45,777 bases of DNA from Myxococcota bacterium (GTDB taxonomy: Bacteria > Myxococcota_A > UBA9160 > UBA6930). Made by a program: the position numbers and the translations under genes. Below are positions 43,816-45,777 of the stretch, piece after piece. The notes below the pieces were generated by a model. That model saw only the letters and a program-made list of their open reading frames with translations. It was not told the origin of the DNA and did no database searches. The stretch lies in assembly GCA_028277885.1 (NCBI GenBank), contig JANQFK010000038.1:1-45777 (forward strand). Direction: 5' to 3'. The first letter of the stretch is position 1. Each line of letters starts with the position of its first letter.

Positions 43816-45777
43816 ATGGGAAGGAAGCGCGCACGCACGCTCGCGTGCCGGCAGCCGCTGATCGAGGAGCTGGAGGCACGCCTCCTGTTCTCCGCCGATG
43901 CCGCCGTCGTGGTCGCGCCCGTCGAGGTCCCGGTCGCGGACGCGGGCGCCCACCCCGAAGCGATCCACCTCGACGAAGGCCCGGCCGGCGAAGGGGCCGA
44001 CCCCGGGCGGCGACGCGAGCTCGTGTTCGTGGACGCCGGGGTGGAGGGCCACGAGTCCCTGGTGGACGACCTGCGGACCCGCGCCGGAGCTCGGCAGCTC
44101 GAGGTCGTGGTCCTGGACTCCCAGCGCAGCGGCGTCGAGCAGATCGGCGAGGCGCTGTCCGCTCATCGGGGCGAGCTGGATGCGGTGCACGTGGTCTCCC
44201 ACGGCGACGACGGGGCCGTGCTCCTCGGCAACGACTGGCTCCGCTCGGCCGACCTCGGCCGTCACGCCCAGGCCATCGCGGCGTGGGGCGCGGCCTTCGC
44301 GGCCGACGGCGACCTGCTCTTCTACGGCTGCGACCTCGCCTCGGGAGCCCGCGGCGTCTCGCTCGTCGACTCCCTCGCCGCCCTGACGGGAGTGGACGTC
44401 GCCGCGAGCACCGACGCCACGGGGGCCGCGCGGCTGGGGGGCGATTGGATCCTCGAGCACGCGGTGGGCGAGATCGACTCCGAGCTGGCGCTCAGCGCCG
44501 AGGCCCGAGCCGGCTTCGCCGGCATCCTCGCGAGCACGAGCTTCCAGCAGGGCAGCGGCGGCTACGCCGACACCCAGGATACGCAGATCGACCAGACCAG
44601 CCCGACCACGGACCGGGGCTCCAACACCTCGATCTCGATCGATCTCGACGACGGCGGAGGTCCCACCCAGGGGCTGGTCCGCTTCGACGGTCTTTTCGGG
44701 ACCGGTCCCGGACAGATCCCTCCCGGCTCCACGATCACCTCGGCGACGCTCACCTTCGAGGTCACGGACCCGAGCGACGGCGCCGCCACCATCGCGCTGC
44801 ACCGCATGCTCGATCCGTGGGACGAGAGCTTCACCTGGAACGACTTCGGTGGCGGGGTCCAGCTCGACGACAACGAGGCGCACTCGGTCGCCGACGGAAC
44901 GGTGCCGAGCCCGGGCGGCACGGGGACCCGCACGGTGACCGGGCTCGACGCGACGGTCCAGGCCTGGCTCGACGGCGCGGCCAACCACGGCTGGGTGATC
45001 GTGACCGACAGCACCGACGGCTGGGACTTCCGCTCCTCCGAGACGGGCACCGTCTCGCAGCGCCCTCGACTGGACGTCACCTACGACCCGAACTCCGCTC
45101 CGATCCTCACGCCCTTCGGCCCCGACCTCACGCCCATCACCGAGGACGACCTCGATCCCGGCGGCGACCTGGTCTCCTCCATCGTGGGCGCCTCCATCAG
45201 CGACCCCGACGGGCATCCCGAGGGCATCGCGATCACCGCCCTCACCAGCGGCAGCGGAACCTGGCAGTACTCGCTCAACGGCGGGGGAGCCTGGAGCGAC
45301 GTCGGGACGGTCTCCGACTCCTCGTCGCTCCTGCTCCGCTCCACGGACCTCGTCCGCTTCGTGCCCGACGGGATCGACGGGGAGTCGCCCGACCCGACCT
45401 TCGGCTACCGGGCCTGGGACCGAACCATCGGGACCGAGGGCACGAAGGTGGACACCTCGAGCAACGGCGACCCGACGCCCTTCAGCACGGCCACCGACAC
45501 GGCCTCCATCGCGGTGAGCGCGGTCAACGACGCGCCGAGCCTCGGAGACGGCAGCGTCGCGGCGGTGAACGAGGACGACCCGGACCCGCCCGGCGACACC
45601 GTGACCAGCCTGTTCGGCGCCGGCTTCAGCGACGTGGACGGAACCCTCGCCGGCGTCGCCATCGTGGGCAACGCCGCACCGGGTGCCGAGGGCGTCTGGC
45701 AGTACTCGAGCGACGGCGGCCTGAACTGGGCCGACGTGGGCAGCGTGACGGACGGCGCCAATGCGCTCGCAATCCAG
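43816..45777 (+). CDS. second LEPR-XLL/DUF4347 giant protein, 3' end outside the window
   Basis: The frame is open for 654 codons to the window edge. The ATG at 43816 follows a GGAGGGG ribosome site. The N-terminus is basic with no signal peptide and has the same LEPR-XLL-type motif LEARLLFSAD (19-28) as the first giant protein. DUF4347 (about 65-225) has His129 and Cys172, the same 43-residue spacing as His148/Cys191 in the first protein. Residues about 235-430 resemble a DNRLRE (CBM96-like) beta-sandwich, a fold often linked to carbohydrate binding: STITSATLTFEV, LDATVQAWLDG, GWVIVTDS. Cadherin-like units of ~130 residues follow, of the same type as those in the first protein (ITEDD..., SSLLLRSTDLVRFVPDG). 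It has its own upstream region with hairpins, so it is probably a separate transcription unit. It is presumably a second substrate of the same export machinery. Confidence 0.88.
   Translation, partial: MGRKRARTLACRQPLIEELEARLLFSADAAVVVAPVEVPVADAGAHPEAIHLDEGPAGEGADPGRRRELVFVDAGVEGHESLVDDLRTRAGARQLEVVVLDSQRSGVEQIGEALSAHRGELDAVHVVSHGDDGAVLLGNDWLRSADLGRHAQAIAAWGAAFAADGDLLFYGCDLASGARGVSLVDSLAALTGVDVAASTDATGAARLGGDWILEHAVGEIDSELALSAEARAGFAGILASTSFQQGSGGYADTQDTQIDQTSPTTDRGSNTSISIDLDDGGGPTQGLVRFDGLFGTGPGQIPPGSTITSATLTFEVTDPSDGAATIALHRMLDPWDESFTWNDFGGGVQLDDNEAHSVADGTVPSPGGTGTRTVTGLDATVQAWLDGAANHGWVIVTDSTDGWDFRSSETGTVSQRPRLDVTYDPNSAPILTPFGPDLTPITEDDLDPGGDLVSSIVGASISDPDGHPEGIAITALTSGSGTWQYSLNGGGAWSDVGTVSDSSSLLLRSTDLVRFVPDGIDGESPDPTFGYRAWDRTIGTEGTKVDTSSNGDPTPFSTATDTASIAVSAVNDAPSLGDGSVAAVNEDDPDPPGDTVTSLFGAGFSDVDGTLAGVAIVGNAAPGAEGVWQYSSDGGLNWADVGSVTDGANALAIQ

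Overview
The window is very GC-rich (roughly 70% by eye) and is densely packed with protein-coding genes from a Gram-negative bacterium. The evidence for an outer membrane is a lipoprotein outer-membrane efflux protein, periplasmic adaptors and a multi-heme-type periplasmic cytochrome domain. Codon use, the many two-component/c-di-GMP proteins and the giant LEPR-XLL proteins would suit a deltaproteobacterial (Myxococcota/Binatota-like) or GC-rich proteobacterial lineage. The sequence alone does not fix the taxon. No rRNA, tRNA, CRISPR array, transposase or phage gene was seen.

Layout. (1) 258-8459, all on the minus strand: an MFS transporter, a TetR-controlled COG3687-type diiron hydrolase operon with two palindromic operators, two PAS histidine kinases, and a PAS-GGDEF-EAL protein. 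(2) 8565-18378, mixed housekeeping/accessory genes: a PDZ protein, an APC permease, a CxxCH protein, a SixA-Ppx/GppA fusion, an SQD2-like glycosyltransferase, a CHAD-CYTH protein, Ada and a DUF4124 protein. Two convergent gene junctions here carry a near-identical 60-bp double-hairpin element that contains the stop codon of the upstream gene. (3) 18431-22261, minus strand: a TolC-like lipoprotein, an aldo/keto reductase and a cytochrome P450. (4) 22605-45777, plus strand: the most unusual part, a single cluster running to the window edge.

The cluster in part 4 begins with a 3105-residue surface protein. It has an N-terminal LEPR-XLL motif, a DUF4347 domain with a His/Cys pair, a propeller-like region, nine exact-length 109-residue CSPG/cadherin-like repeats and a C-terminal membrane segment. 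Next come a hybrid histidine kinase with two HPt domains, a REC-GSDEF-EAL regulator, a GAF-HlyD adaptor, a PqqD-like/M50 protease/HlyD fusion, a shortened SecA-like ATPase overlapping it by 8 bp, and another HlyD-type adaptor. A second LEPR-XLL/DUF4347 giant protein then runs off the window. The TolC-like lipoprotein gene is divergent from the first giant gene.

My reading (inference) is that this is a dedicated export, processing and surface-display system for LEPR-XLL giant proteins. Neither giant protein has a classical signal peptide. The PqqD-like domain could read the N-terminal motif, the short SecA-like ATPase could drive translocation, and the HlyD-type modules with the divergent TolC-like protein could form the envelope-spanning path. 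The M50 site could trim a leader or the C-terminal membrane segment, and the kinase/EAL pair could tie the process to c-di-GMP. None of these links is proved by the sequence.
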